NCBI GenBank assembly: GCA_030430575.1
Contig: JAUIKF010000022.1
Coordinates: 1-64,000 of the forward strand
Direction: 5' to 3'
From: Bacteroidia bacterium
GTDB taxonomy: Bacteria > Bacteroidota > Bacteroidia > J057
Length of the DNA stretch: 64,000 nt
In this document: positions 51,604 to 59,396 of the stretch, piece after piece
Numbering within the stretch: the first letter of the stretch is position 1
Layout: each line of letters starts with the position of its first letter
Notes under the pieces: generated by a model
Database searches by the model: none
What the model saw: only the letters and a program-made list of their open reading frames with translations
What the model was told of the DNA's origin: nothing
Made by a program: the position numbers and the translations under genes

Positions 51604-53316
51604 TTACGGCTGCCGTATCTTCTCATCAATCCGAAGGTCTGTTGCTCCTTCTTGGATGGCTTTATTCCACTGAGCGATGGCCTGATCCTTCCGGCCTAGT
51701 TTCAACAAGATGTCTCCATAATGCTCATAGAAAACCGCATCTCTGCCGTGTTCTAGTGCCTTGAGTGCCCATTTCTCCGCCTCCTCATACTGGCCCATCT
51801 GATAGAGTACCCACGCATAGGTGTCTTCAAATGCAGCTTCATTGGGCTGGAGCGCTACTGCCTGAGCGATCAGTTCTTTGGCCGTTTCGAGTTTCGACTT
51901 ACGCAAAGAGAGGTGATAGGCATAACTATTCAGAATATAAGGATCTTCAGGATTAGATTTTCGTGCCAATTCAAAGTTCTCGTCCGCTTTTTCATGCTGA
52001 TCATTCTTCTGATACACTTCTGCTAATTGAAGATAGGCCAAGGCCAGCATATCGGGGCTGTCGGCGCCTAGTTTTTTGATCTTTTCGAGGGCATAGATGG
52101 CCTTGTCATGATCTCCTAACTCTCCACTAGATAGACCATAGAAGAACAAGAAAGCTGCGCGGTTAGGGAAAAATTCCAATGCCTCTTCGGCATCTTTTTG
52201 TAAACGCTCAAAATTATCCTCCTGGTATGAGGCGGAGAGTAAAGAGAGCCAGAGTTCTTGGTCCGAACCATCACGATCGAGTGACTTGCGGTAGTAAATA
52301 GCGGCGGAGTCCGCTTGGCCAGACTTGGCATATAGATCGCCTTTGAGGGTATAGATGCCTGCAGCATCTGGATGAGCGCCTTCGATGAGCCTCACCAGTT
52401 TGTCTACCCTAGGTCGTACTTCAGGCTGACGGTCATAAAATTGCATGAGGCCCTGGGTGATCCGCATTTTCTCACTGAGCGCAACTGTTGGAAGAGCAAA
52501 TGCTTTGAAGAGGTATTCATCTGAAATTGCGACTTCTCCTCTTTTTTTATAGACTTCTGCAAGATTGAGCAGGGCAAAGCTATTGTCTGGGTCTTGGTCG
52601 AGGAGTCGTTCCAATGTCTTGATCGCAGGGATTTCCTGGCCTAATTGCTTATAGGTCTCATATTGCAATTCGTAATAGCGACTGTTGGTAGGACTCAGGC
52701 GAATAAGTTGTTCTGTGACTTCTACAGCCTGCTGATTCTGATCTGTACGGACGTAGAGTTTGAGCTTTTCGAGGAGAGTTTCCTCATTAGGGCCTATCTG
52801 CTGCTCGATGTAAGTGAGCTGCTCGACTGCTTCATCAAATCGCTGGTTGCGCAGATAAAGCTCCGCAAGCTTAAGGCGCTCGTCGAGCTTTTCTGAAAAT
52901 CGTTTGACGATTTGCTCCTGGATGGCGACTGAGTTGGCGAAGTCACCTTTTGCTTCATAAGCTTCGGAGGTGATTTTGTAGTACCAAATATTATCGGGGT
53001 CGCGTTTGATGGCATCTTTCCCAAAATCGATGGCTTCATTGAATTTCCGCTGCTCTACTGCCAACCGGGCAATATTGTACATCGCAGCATGGTTGGAAGG
53101 ATCGAGCTTCAATACTTGCCGAAACTTGGCCTCCGCATTGGGGTAATCACCGCGCATCATGAAAGTACACCCTTCCACATAGTGAAAGTCGACCTGCCGG
53201 CGAAGGTCCGTATTTAAGGCCGAACCATTGTCCGGTCCCGTGGACCCAGCTTTTTGGGTGGTCTTACAAGCAGCTAGTGAAGCAAAAATCAAAAGCCAGA
53301 CAACAAAGCTCCTCAT
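51604..53316 (-). CDS. Tetratricopeptide repeat lipoprotein
   Basis: A 570-residue lipoprotein with lipobox LAAC (Cys17). From about residue 45 to the end it is a continuous TPR superhelix with at least ten repeats (for example GDYPNAEAKFRQVLKLDPSN, KRGEVAISDEYLFKAF, EKADENFELARKSNPEDPYI, GQYEEAEKWALKALEHG). TPR arrays bind proteins or peptides; here the protein would sit in the periplasm or outer membrane inner leaflet. Gene order with dut, nucleotidyltransferase, DUF4292 and EnvC suggests an envelope role. The family is clear, the partner is unknown. Confidence 0.88.
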   Translation of the reverse strand: MRSFVVWLLIFASLAACKTTQKAGSTGPDNGSALNTDLRRQVDFHYVEGCTFMMRGDYPNAEAKFRQVLKLDPSNHAAMYNIARLAVEQRKFNEAIDFGKDAIKRDPDNIWYYKITSEAYEAKGDFANSVAIQEQIVKRFSEKLDERLKLAELYLRNQRFDEAVEQLTYIEQQIGPNEETLLEKLKLYVRTDQNQQAVEVTEQLIRLSPTNSRYYELQYETYKQLGQEIPAIKTLERLLDQDPDNSFALLNLAEVYKKRGEVAISDEYLFKAFALPTVALSEKMRITQGLMQFYDRQPEVRPRVDKLVRLIEGAHPDAAGIYTLKGDLYAKSGQADSAAIYYRKSLDRDGSDQELWLSLLSASYQEDNFERLQKDAEEALEFFPNRAAFLFFYGLSSGELGDHDKAIYALEKIKKLGADSPDMLALAYLQLAEVYQKNDQHEKADENFELARKSNPEDPYILNSYAYHLSLRKSKLETAKELIAQAVALQPNEAAFEDTYAWVLYQMGQYEEAEKWALKALEHGRDAVFYEHYGDILLKLGRKDQAIAQWNKAIQEGATDLRIDEKIRQP

Positions 53317-53331
53317 AGGGGTATTTATTTA

Positions 53332-54342
53332 TTATGATAAAATTTTAGAATAATCTCCGATATCAAGCGCTGCGGCTCTTAACTTACAGGCTGCGTGGCT
53401 GCCTATCATAGCGCGATGAAGCACCGCATTCTCAATGATGGTGTCTTCACGTATGGAGGAGTTCTTGATGATGGAGTTATTCACTTGGGTATTTTCGCCG
53501 ATAAAGACATAAGGTCCAACAATAGAATTGCTCAATTTGGCACCTGCACCTATAAAGCAGGGAGGGATAATGACGGCATTTTTGGTAACAACAGAATCCG
53601 CAATGAGTTGTTTCCCACTCAGGTAATCAAAGGCAAGGACTTTCTCTGTCGTATCCAGCACAGCGTGCTTATTGCCACAGTCCATCCACTCTCTTACTTC
53701 TCCTGGTACAAATTTCGCGCCTTTTGCCTTCATATTCTCCAGCGCATCTGTCAGTTGGTACTCTCCTTTGACCATGACTTTATTGTCTAGGAGATATTTC
53801 AACTCCCCTGCGAGCTGCTGGCCGTCCTTGAAATAATAGATGCCTATAATAGCAAAGTCAGAGACAAACTCTTTAGGCTTTTCCACAAACTCTTGGATGA
53901 TGCCTTGATCATCAAGTGTCACGACGCCATAGCTACTCGGGTCTTCGACCTTTTTGACCCAGATGACACCATCTTTGGTTCTATCGAGTTTGAAATCCGC
54001 CTGAAACAGCGTATCTGCAAATGCGACGATGACTTCGCCGTCCAGGCTTTCGTGCGCCTGCCAGATGGCATGTGCGGTGCCGAGCGCCTCGTCTTGGTAA
54101 TAGATTTTCCCTACCGTGCCGAGCCCTTCGGCAATAGCTAATAATTGGTCTTCGACTTCTTTGCCAAAACTCCCAATGATAAAAGCGATTTCTTCTATTT
54201 TACCCTCATAAATCCCTACAATATCTTCTACTAAACGATGTACAATGGGCTTCCCTGCTACAGGCACCAGCGGTTTGGGTGTCAGAAGGGTATGAGGCCT
54301 CAGCCGGCTTCCTCTGCCAGCCATTGGGACGATTATCTTCAT
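53332..54342 (-). CDS. Sugar-phosphate nucleotidyltransferase (NTP transferase, RmlA/GlmU-like)
   Basis: A 336-residue protein. MKIIVPMAGRGSRLRPHTLLTPKPLVPVAGKPI is the nucleotide-binding signature (G-x-G-x-R-L-x-P-x-T..PK), EVIVAFADTLF holds the metal-binding Asp, and EFVEKPKEF the sugar-binding Glu. The C-terminal 80 residues are left-handed beta-helix hexapeptide repeats (IIPPCFIGAGAKLSNSIVGPYVFIGENTQVNNSIIKNSSI, in parts). The product would be an NDP-sugar for cell-surface glycans. The C-terminal helix distinguishes it from short RmlA. Fifteen bp from the TPR gene, so probably co-transcribed. Confidence 0.88.
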   Translation of the reverse strand: MKIIVPMAGRGSRLRPHTLLTPKPLVPVAGKPIVHRLVEDIVGIYEGKIEEIAFIIGSFGKEVEDQLLAIAEGLGTVGKIYYQDEALGTAHAIWQAHESLDGEVIVAFADTLFQADFKLDRTKDGVIWVKKVEDPSSYGVVTLDDQGIIQEFVEKPKEFVSDFAIIGIYYFKDGQQLAGELKYLLDNKVMVKGEYQLTDALENMKAKGAKFVPGEVREWMDCGNKHAVLDTTEKVLAFDYLSGKQLIADSVVTKNAVIIPPCFIGAGAKLSNSIVGPYVFIGENTQVNNSIIKNSSIREDTIIENAVLHRAMIGSHAACKLRAAALDIGDYSKILS

Positions 54343-54464
54343 GAAAGTTTGTGTGTTTAAAAATTAAAAATGGAGGAGGGAGAAGAGAACAGAGAGTAGA
54401 GAGAAGAAAAGGAATCTTATGTTGTTGTCTCTCTTCCCTTTTCTCTGAGTGAAACGGTCTCTTA
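54343..54464. repeat. GAGAGAAGAAAAGG/CCCTTTTCTCT palindrome in spacer
   Basis: Left arm about 54384-54413 (purine-only, GAGAGAAGAAAAGG) pairs with right arm 54428-54446 (pyrimidine-rich, CTCTCTTCCCTTTTCTCT). Purine/pyrimidine arms of this kind could also form triplex DNA. It lies between dut and the nucleotidyltransferase gene, both on the minus strand. Confidence 0.55.
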
Positions 54465-54896
54465 TCAGCCCGTGTGTCCAAACCCTCCAGATCCTCGGAC
54501 AGTCTCTGAAAGCGCTTCCGCTACGCGCCAGTTGACATGTTCATGTTTCGCGACGACCATCTGAGCAATACGCTCTCCTTGTACGATGGTAAAATCAGTC
54601 TTGCCGAGGTTGACAAGCAGTACCTGGACTTCTCCACGATAGTCTGCGTCGATCGTCCCAGGAGAGTTGAGGATGGTGACACCATGACGTAAGGCGAGGC
54701 CAGAGCGCGGGCGTATCTGCGCTTCATAGCCTTCTGGCAATTCGATGAAAAGCCCTGTCGGGATGAGTTTTCGCTCCCCTGGCCCCAAAATGATGGCTTC
54801 TTCATTATTGGCGCGAATATCCATGCCAGCAGACGCTGAGGTAGCTTGTACTGGCAAAGGATTGGGGGATGTGTTGATGATGTTTACGTTTAGCAT
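54465..54896 (-). CDS. dut: dUTP diphosphatase
   Basis: A 143-residue trimeric dUTPase that hydrolyses dUTP to dUMP and pyrophosphate. All five motifs are present: [30 protein letters not shown] (catalytic Asp), GERIAQMVV and the C-terminal [10 protein letters not shown]. Length is standard. It lies 3 bp after the pterin dehydratase gene on the minus strand, so the two form an operon. Confidence 0.95.
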   Translation of the reverse strand: MLNVNIINTSPNPLPVQATSASAGMDIRANNEEAIILGPGERKLIPTGLFIELPEGYEAQIRPRSGLALRHGVTILNSPGTIDADYRGEVQVLLVNLGKTDFTIVQGERIAQMVVAKHEHVNWRVAEALSETVRGSGGFGHTG

Positions 54897-54899
54897 TGT

Positions 54900-55181
54900 T
54901 TATTTCAATAGTCTTTCAATTTGGCCGGCGAGTGAAAAGTCTTTATCCGTAAGCCCCCCAGCATCATGGGTGCTGAGACGGAGCTTCACTTTGTTATAGA
55001 CGTTAAAAATCTCTGCATGGTGGTTGGCTTTCTCCGTTAATATTGCCAATCTGGTCAGAAATCCCATGGCATCAACGAAGTCCTGAAAGAGATATTCTTT
55101 CTCTATCCCCTGATCCTGATAGGCCCATCCAGCTAGTTCTGCCAATTTTGGCGTTGCCTCTTCCAGTGTATAAGTTTTCAT
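54900..55181 (-). CDS. phhB: Pterin-4a-carbinolamine dehydratase
   Basis: A 93-residue dehydratase that recycles the 4a-hydroxy-tetrahydropterin produced by aromatic amino acid hydroxylases. The active-site motif KANHHAEIFNVYNKVKLRLSTHD (His54, His55 and downstream His) is diagnostic. No phenylalanine hydroxylase gene is nearby, so its partner is elsewhere, or it acts in molybdopterin metabolism. A TATATTTG -7 box lies about 15 bp upstream of the start codon. Confidence 0.9.
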   Translation of the reverse strand: MKTYTLEEATPKLAELAGWAYQDQGIEKEYLFQDFVDAMGFLTRLAILTEKANHHAEIFNVYNKVKLRLSTHDAGGLTDKDFSLAGQIERLLK

Positions 55182-55196
55182 TCCCTACTTTTTCGG

Positions 55197-55204
55197 CAAA
55201 TATA
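55197..55204 (-). promoter_or_regulatory. -7 promoter box (TATATTTG) of the phhB-dut operon
   Basis: The minus strand reads TATATTTG, an exact consensus match, with the phhB ATG (55179-55181) 15 bp downstream. The leader would be about 8-10 nt. The upstream 38-bp inverted repeat begins 18 bp further up. Confidence 0.5.
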
Positions 55205-55221
55205 AGAAGAAGATATGAGAC

Positions 55222-55403
55222 GAGACCGCTCAGGCCGAAGACGGCCTTCGCTGCGGGACCGGTCGCCCTGCGGGCTCCCTGTGAGATCGTTCGCGCCTTC
55301 GGCCCTCACTGCGAGATCGCTCGCCTTTCAGGCTCGCTACGAGATTAAAGGCAGGACTTTTCTTAGTCTCGCAGCGAAGGCCGTCTTCGGCCTGAGCGGT
55401 CTC
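55222..55403. repeat. GC-rich element with 38-bp inverted terminal arms
   Basis: Left arm 55222-55259 (GAGACCGCTCAGGCCGAAG...) and right arm 55366-55403 (...CTTCGGCCTGAGCGGTCTC) are reverse complements with a single mismatch out of 38. Inside are further GC-rich words (GAGATCGTTCGC, GAGATCGCTCGC, TTCGGCC) that repeat each other. The 182-bp element is more GC-rich than any other spacer here and sits between divergent genes, 18 bp from the phhB -7 box. It resembles a BIME/MITE-type element. The in-frame translation through it is not considered coding. Confidence 0.85.
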
Positions 55404-55427
55404 ACTTCTTTTTCTTATCTTAATCCC

Positions 55428-56072
55428 ATGAAACGCTTTGGAATTGTGTTGCTCATATCCTGTCTTTCGCTAGTGTCTAGCGCACAGCGGAACCGAGTTT
55501 CACGGATAGATTTGAGAGATGAAGTATTGAAGGTAGAAATGCTTTCTCCTTGGCTTGGGGGCGTGAGTCTCGGTTATGAATGGATGCTGAAACCAGGCTT
55601 AAATGCCGAAATAGGCCTCTGTGCCATCGGCAATGGGTTTGGGGAACTGGCCCAAGGGGTGCGAGGATTGGCCCTAAAAGCAGGTCCTAAGTTTCTGGTG
55701 GATTACTTCCGCCAGGCCGAAGACATGCAGCGATCCGAGCCCTTTGGAGGCTTATATATACAACCCTTATTGGTAGTGGTACACTTCAGGGGAGAAGGGA
55801 ATTCTGTTACAGGGATGGATTTAGAAAATGGAACTTCTGCGGGGATTCTACTGATTTTTGGGGAGCAATGGGTGATTGGCAAACGATGGTTGCTGGATAT
55901 AGGTGCGGGAGTAGGCGTGGGGACAGGCCGGATTAGGCGGGCATCCTCTCCCAGCCAGCCCGATGGGCGTCGCGACATCGGCTCCAATTATTATTATAGC
56001 CATATTTATCTTGGAAGCCAGCAACCTTTCACTTTTGCGGGGAACTTTTCGCTAGGGTACTTGATTCGGTGA
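55428..56072 (+). CDS. Small outer-membrane-like beta-barrel protein
   Basis: A 214-residue exported protein of unknown function. Signal peptide MKRFGIVLLISCLSLVSSAQ, then alternating strands rich in Gly and aromatics (LGGVSLGYEWMLKPGLNAEIGLCAIGNGFGELAQG, GGLYIQPLLVVVHFRGEGN, WLLDIGAGVGVGTG) ending in FTFAGNFSLGYLIR. The pattern and terminal aromatic/Arg residues fit a small outer-membrane barrel, like many Bacteroidota DUF3575-type proteins. The start at 55428 is preferred over an upstream frame that crosses the GC-rich inverted repeat. Confidence 0.65.
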   Translation: MKRFGIVLLISCLSLVSSAQRNRVSRIDLRDEVLKVEMLSPWLGGVSLGYEWMLKPGLNAEIGLCAIGNGFGELAQGVRGLALKAGPKFLVDYFRQAEDMQRSEPFGGLYIQPLLVVVHFRGEGNSVTGMDLENGTSAGILLIFGEQWVIGKRWLLDIGAGVGVGTGRIRRASSPSQPDGRRDIGSNYYYSHIYLGSQQPFTFAGNFSLGYLIR

Positions 56073-56132
56073 AGAAAATGAGTGGATGATAGAATGAGTG
56101 AATGATAGAGGATTTTGGAGACTTCTCCATTT
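56073..56132. repeat. GATAGAATG-type simple repeat, convergent spacer
   Basis: A short ATGAGTGGATGATAGAATG-like repeat at 56073-56110 related to that at 15282-15338. It separates the convergent barrel protein and PPK2 genes. Confidence 0.4.
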
Positions 56133-57020
56133 TTACCTCTCTTCCTCCAGCATCTTACGGTACTTTTGTAGCTCAACTCGCCGCTTGTCACTTACCCTGG
56201 GATAGTGCATATCCATATTATGGAGTTCGGTAAGGATGATTTGTGAGACCATGAGGCGCATGTTCTTTTTGTCGTCAGCAGGGATGACATGCCAAGGGGC
56301 GAAAGGATTGGAAGTGGCGTTGATAGCTGCTTCATAGGCCTCCATATAGTTGTCCCAATAGCCCCGCTCCTTTATGTCTGCTTCTGAAAATTTCCAGTTT
56401 TTTGCATGCTCGTCTATGCGTGAAAGGAACCGCTGACGCTGCTCTTCTTTGGAGATATTGAGGAAAAATTTCAGGATGCGGAAGCCTTGCCTATGGGCAT
56501 ATAGCTCAAAATTGGCGATATCTTCATATCGCTTCTGGAATAGGCCGTCGAGGTCTTGGATATATTCTTTTGGGATACGTTGGTAGTTTGTTACAATTTT
56601 TGGATGCACCTTTACTACAAGTACCTCTTCATAATAAGAACGGTTAAAAATGCCAATATGGCCTCGTCGGGGCATCCATCGACTCGTTCGCCACAGGAAG
56701 TCGCGATCTAGTTCGTTCTCAGAAGGCTTTTTGAAGGAATGAATCTCAACTCCATGAGGATTGACCCCAGACATCACATGCTTGATGGTCCCATCTTTCC
56801 CTGCCGCATCCATTGCCTGGAATATCAGCAATAGTCCATAGCGGTTATGGGCATACATCATGTTTTGTAATTCATCTATCTCATCATGAAACTCACCTAA
56901 CATGTCCTTATAGTGTCCTTTGTCCTGGTATAAGGGCTTTATCTTTGTAGGCATTTGAGAACGGGAAAAAGGCTTTTCTCCCTTAAATGTATAAGGTTGG
57001 GGGTCAAATGATAGTTTCAT
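56133..57020 (-). CDS. Polyphosphate kinase 2 (PPK2) family protein
   Basis: A 295-residue P-loop kinase using polyphosphate to phosphorylate nucleotides. Walker A region LIFQAMDAAGKDGTIKHVMSGVNPHG (about 65-90, in parts), lid-region arginines WRTSRWMPRRGHIGIFNRSYYEEVLVV and the conserved HVIPADDKKNMR identify PPK2. Single-domain and about 295 residues, it resembles class III or I enzymes that phosphorylate AMP or ADP. The start at 57020 (MKLSFDPQ) is chosen because upstream residues are His/Phe-rich and non-conserved. It follows the DUF4340 gene by 57 bp. Confidence 0.9.
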   Translation of the reverse strand: MKLSFDPQPYTFKGEKPFSRSQMPTKIKPLYQDKGHYKDMLGEFHDEIDELQNMMYAHNRYGLLLIFQAMDAAGKDGTIKHVMSGVNPHGVEIHSFKKPSENELDRDFLWRTSRWMPRRGHIGIFNRSYYEEVLVVKVHPKIVTNYQRIPKEYIQDLDGLFQKRYEDIANFELYAHRQGFRILKFFLNISKEEQRQRFLSRIDEHAKNWKFSEADIKERGYWDNYMEAYEAAINATSNPFAPWHVIPADDKKNMRLMVSQIILTELHNMDMHYPRVSDKRRVELQKYRKMLEEER

Positions 57021-57077
57021 GGATGGGGGATCAAAATGAAAATTAAAATGAAAATAATGTCGCTTGCTTTGCCCCAA

Positions 57078-58049
57078 TTAATAAAAATCTTCCTTCTTCT
57101 TCAAAAACTTATCGATCACAAAGTGCTGAACTGTGAGTAAATCCCCTTCGCCTTCTATCCATCCAAAAAAGTTGTTCAGGTTGTCGGTTCGTTCAAAGAG
57201 GAAAAAACGACGCTGGCTGCCATCCTGATAGCTGAGTTGGAAAGTAATATCAGGAAGCAGGGTTTTGAGGGTATCTATCTTATTGGGGAAATTCTCCTCG
57301 GCAAAAGACTCCCCATATATTTTTCCCTGAAACTGACTCAGGTAAGCTGCTACTTTTGCACTGTCGAGTACGCGCTCCTCTCCTGGTATCTCCCATCCAT
57401 CCCCTTGGCGTTGTAAGGTGAAAGATGCCTCAGGCTCTTTGTAGAGGATCGCTACAGCTTGGAGTGCATCAGGTTTCGCATTGAAAAGCAAGTTTTCCCG
57501 CCAAAGGTTAAAGTCCAAGGAGAAACGCGCATTGAGATACCCTTCCACGCCAGGGATATGGACTACCTGCGGCTGGCCTTCACACCAGGCTGGCAGGTCT
57601 CCAGTCATGCGCATGACCGTCCCAAGGGCATCCTTGGTCTGCGTCCCTATCTGAAAGGATTTGATCATCCCTTTTTCCGAAAATACTTCGACTTGCATAT
57701 GGCTTCGCTTCAGCAAGGCAGTTGCTTTGTCGCGACTCTTTTCAGAGAGGGTGCGGCGGACGCGGATGAGGGCAAATGTTTCCAGCAAGGTTTTGACATG
57801 GCTATCCACGGCTTTATAGCCTCCATTAAACACCCAGTCGCCAGGCCCTCGACGATCTAGCAAAATCTGTTCGCGTGGCTCTCCTTCATAGAAATACTGG
57901 AGGTTGATCCTGCGAATGGAAGCCGTGTCTTTTACGGCAAAGTCAATGGACTCTTTGCATTGACTGCTGTCGCTACGATCGTATAAGAAAGCAAAATATC
58001 CCCCCGCGAGGATAGATAGAATGCCGAGCAGAATTAATGTTTTTTTCAT
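57078..58049 (-). CDS. DUF4340 domain protein (membrane-anchored, periplasmic)
   Basis: A 323-residue protein with an uncleaved N-terminal helix (MKKTLILLGILSILAGGYFAFLYD) and a periplasmic DUF4340 region (IRRINLQYFYEGEPREQILLDRRGPGDWVFNGGYKAVDSHVKTLL, in parts). DUF4340 proteins accompany Gld-type ABC transporters in Bacteroidota and related exporters elsewhere. The gldA gene follows upstream on the same strand after 357 bp of repeats, which supports a gliding/secretion accessory role. The function is unproven. Confidence 0.75.
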   Translation of the reverse strand: MKKTLILLGILSILAGGYFAFLYDRSDSSQCKESIDFAVKDTASIRRINLQYFYEGEPREQILLDRRGPGDWVFNGGYKAVDSHVKTLLETFALIRVRRTLSEKSRDKATALLKRSHMQVEVFSEKGMIKSFQIGTQTKDALGTVMRMTGDLPAWCEGQPQVVHIPGVEGYLNARFSLDFNLWRENLLFNAKPDALQAVAILYKEPEASFTLQRQGDGWEIPGEERVLDSAKVAAYLSQFQGKIYGESFAEENFPNKIDTLKTLLPDITFQLSYQDGSQRRFFLFERTDNLNNFFGWIEGEGDLLTVQHFVIDKFLKKKEDFY

Positions 58050-58406
58050 AAAAATGGGTCAGAAGGAGTTTCAATGAAAGTTCAAGTTCAAACTCAAGCT
58101 CAAAAAATGGTTCATCGAGACTTTTAGTGGAGGAGTTCCTTTACCCCTGAAAATCTGCCACAGATTACACGGATTTATACAGATTAGAGAAAAAAATCCG
58201 TGAGAATCTGTGTAATCCGTGGCTTATTCTTATTGTTCCTCTAAAGTCTTAGATGAGCCATAAAAAATCTAGGTCCCAATTTAGCCACAATGATTGACCT
58301 GGCAACAACAAAATTGGAGTTGGATTACAAAAGATTGCAGAATATCGAACAATGATTGATGAAGTGTAATCAGTAATTAATAATCTATCAATCAATAATT
58401 TCATTA
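58050..58406. repeat. Composite intergenic block with four palindrome families
   Basis: No gene lies in these 357 bp. In order: a TTCAAGTTCAA half copy (58078-58102); a hairpin with outer arms GCCACAGATTACACGG and its imperfect complement (58157-58223); an ACAAGGATTG half copy with ATTGCAGAATATCGAACAATG (about 58325-58350); and an AATCAATAAT half copy (about 58365-58402). The block separates DUF4340 from gldA, both on the minus strand. Confidence 0.65.
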
Positions 58407-59321
58407 TTACTTGGTCAGCTTTCTGAAAGCCTCTTCCAAGCTGAATCGTTCCCGATTCATAGAGAGAATCACATTTTCCTGCGCAACACATTCGCTGAAT
58501 AAGGCAGGACGGATGTCTACATCCGGGGAGGTAAAAAGCTGAAAATTCGTTTCATCCTTTTGCTCCACCCGCTTCCAGCCTTCCGCTTGGGCTAATTCGG
58601 AAAAGTCAAATCCTGGAGATAAAAACTCCACTTGTACGAGGGTCTCGTCATTTGTCAGAAGATCTAGGCCTTCTGTGCTGGAATCAGCTACTATTTTGCC
58701 TTGGTTGATGATGATCACCCGGTCGGCAATGGCTTCTACTTCCGATAGGATGTGAGAGGAAAAGATGACTGTTTTGTTGCTGCCTACTTCACGGATGAGG
58801 TTGCGAATATCTACGATCTGGTTGGGGTCTAGTCCGCTGGTAGGCTCATCGAGTATAAGGACTTCGGGATCGTGAATCAAGGCTTGAGCGAGTCCCACTC
58901 GCTGGCGGTAGCCTTTGGATAGCATGCTGATCTTCTTGTGCTGCTCGCGCCCGAGGCCCGTCATCTCAATGACTTCAGAGATCCGTTTGGTTACTTTTTT
59001 CTTATCTAGCTCATATACTTTTGCCACAAACTTCAAGAACTCATGTACATACATATCCAGGTACAGCGGATTGTGTTCTGGGAGGTAGCCGATCCGCCGA
59101 CGGATTTCGAGGCCATGGTCGACGATATTGTAATCGTCCAAGGTGACGGTGCCTGACGTAGGAGGCATGAAGCAGGTGATAATCTTCATCGTGGTGGTTT
59201 TTCCTGCACCGTTGGGGCCTAGAAACCCCAGAATTTCGCCTGTCGCCACGTCAAAGGACAAGTCATCTATGGCACGTTGTGTGTTATATACTTTGGTGAG
59301 TTGCTGGACAGAGATTGCCAT
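58407..59321 (-). CDS. gldA: Gliding motility ABC transporter ATPase GldA
   Basis: A 304-residue ABC ATPase. Walker A GPNGAGKTT (35-43), signature LSKGYRQRVGLAQALIHDP (about 134-152), Walker B VLILDEPTSGLDPNQI and H-loop FSSHILSEVEAIADR. The sequence, including MAISVQQLTKVYNTQRAIDDLSF and the C-terminal FRKLTK, matches GldA, the ATPase that works with the membrane subunits GldF and GldG in gliding Bacteroidota. gldF and gldG are not in the window; in Flavobacterium johnsoniae gldA is also separate from gldFG. Confidence 0.85.
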   Translation of the reverse strand: MAISVQQLTKVYNTQRAIDDLSFDVATGEILGFLGPNGAGKTTTMKIITCFMPPTSGTVTLDDYNIVDHGLEIRRRIGYLPEHNPLYLDMYVHEFLKFVAKVYELDKKKVTKRISEVIEMTGLGREQHKKISMLSKGYRQRVGLAQALIHDPEVLILDEPTSGLDPNQIVDIRNLIREVGSNKTVIFSSHILSEVEAIADRVIIINQGKIVADSSTEGLDLLTNDETLVQVEFLSPGFDFSELAQAEGWKRVEQKDETNFQLFTSPDVDIRPALFSECVAQENVILSMNRERFSLEEAFRKLTK

Positions 59322-59396
59322 GATTTGATTTTTGATATGTTTAGCCGAAACTAGGAAAGATTTACTAATATTGAAGAAATAAATCCAAACACGCCT

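Noticed and set aside
55215-55427. N-terminal extension of the barrel protein frame through the GC-rich inverted repeat
   Set aside because: The translation follows the inverted repeat and lacks a signal peptide at its start, whereas the ATG at 55428 gives a typical one.
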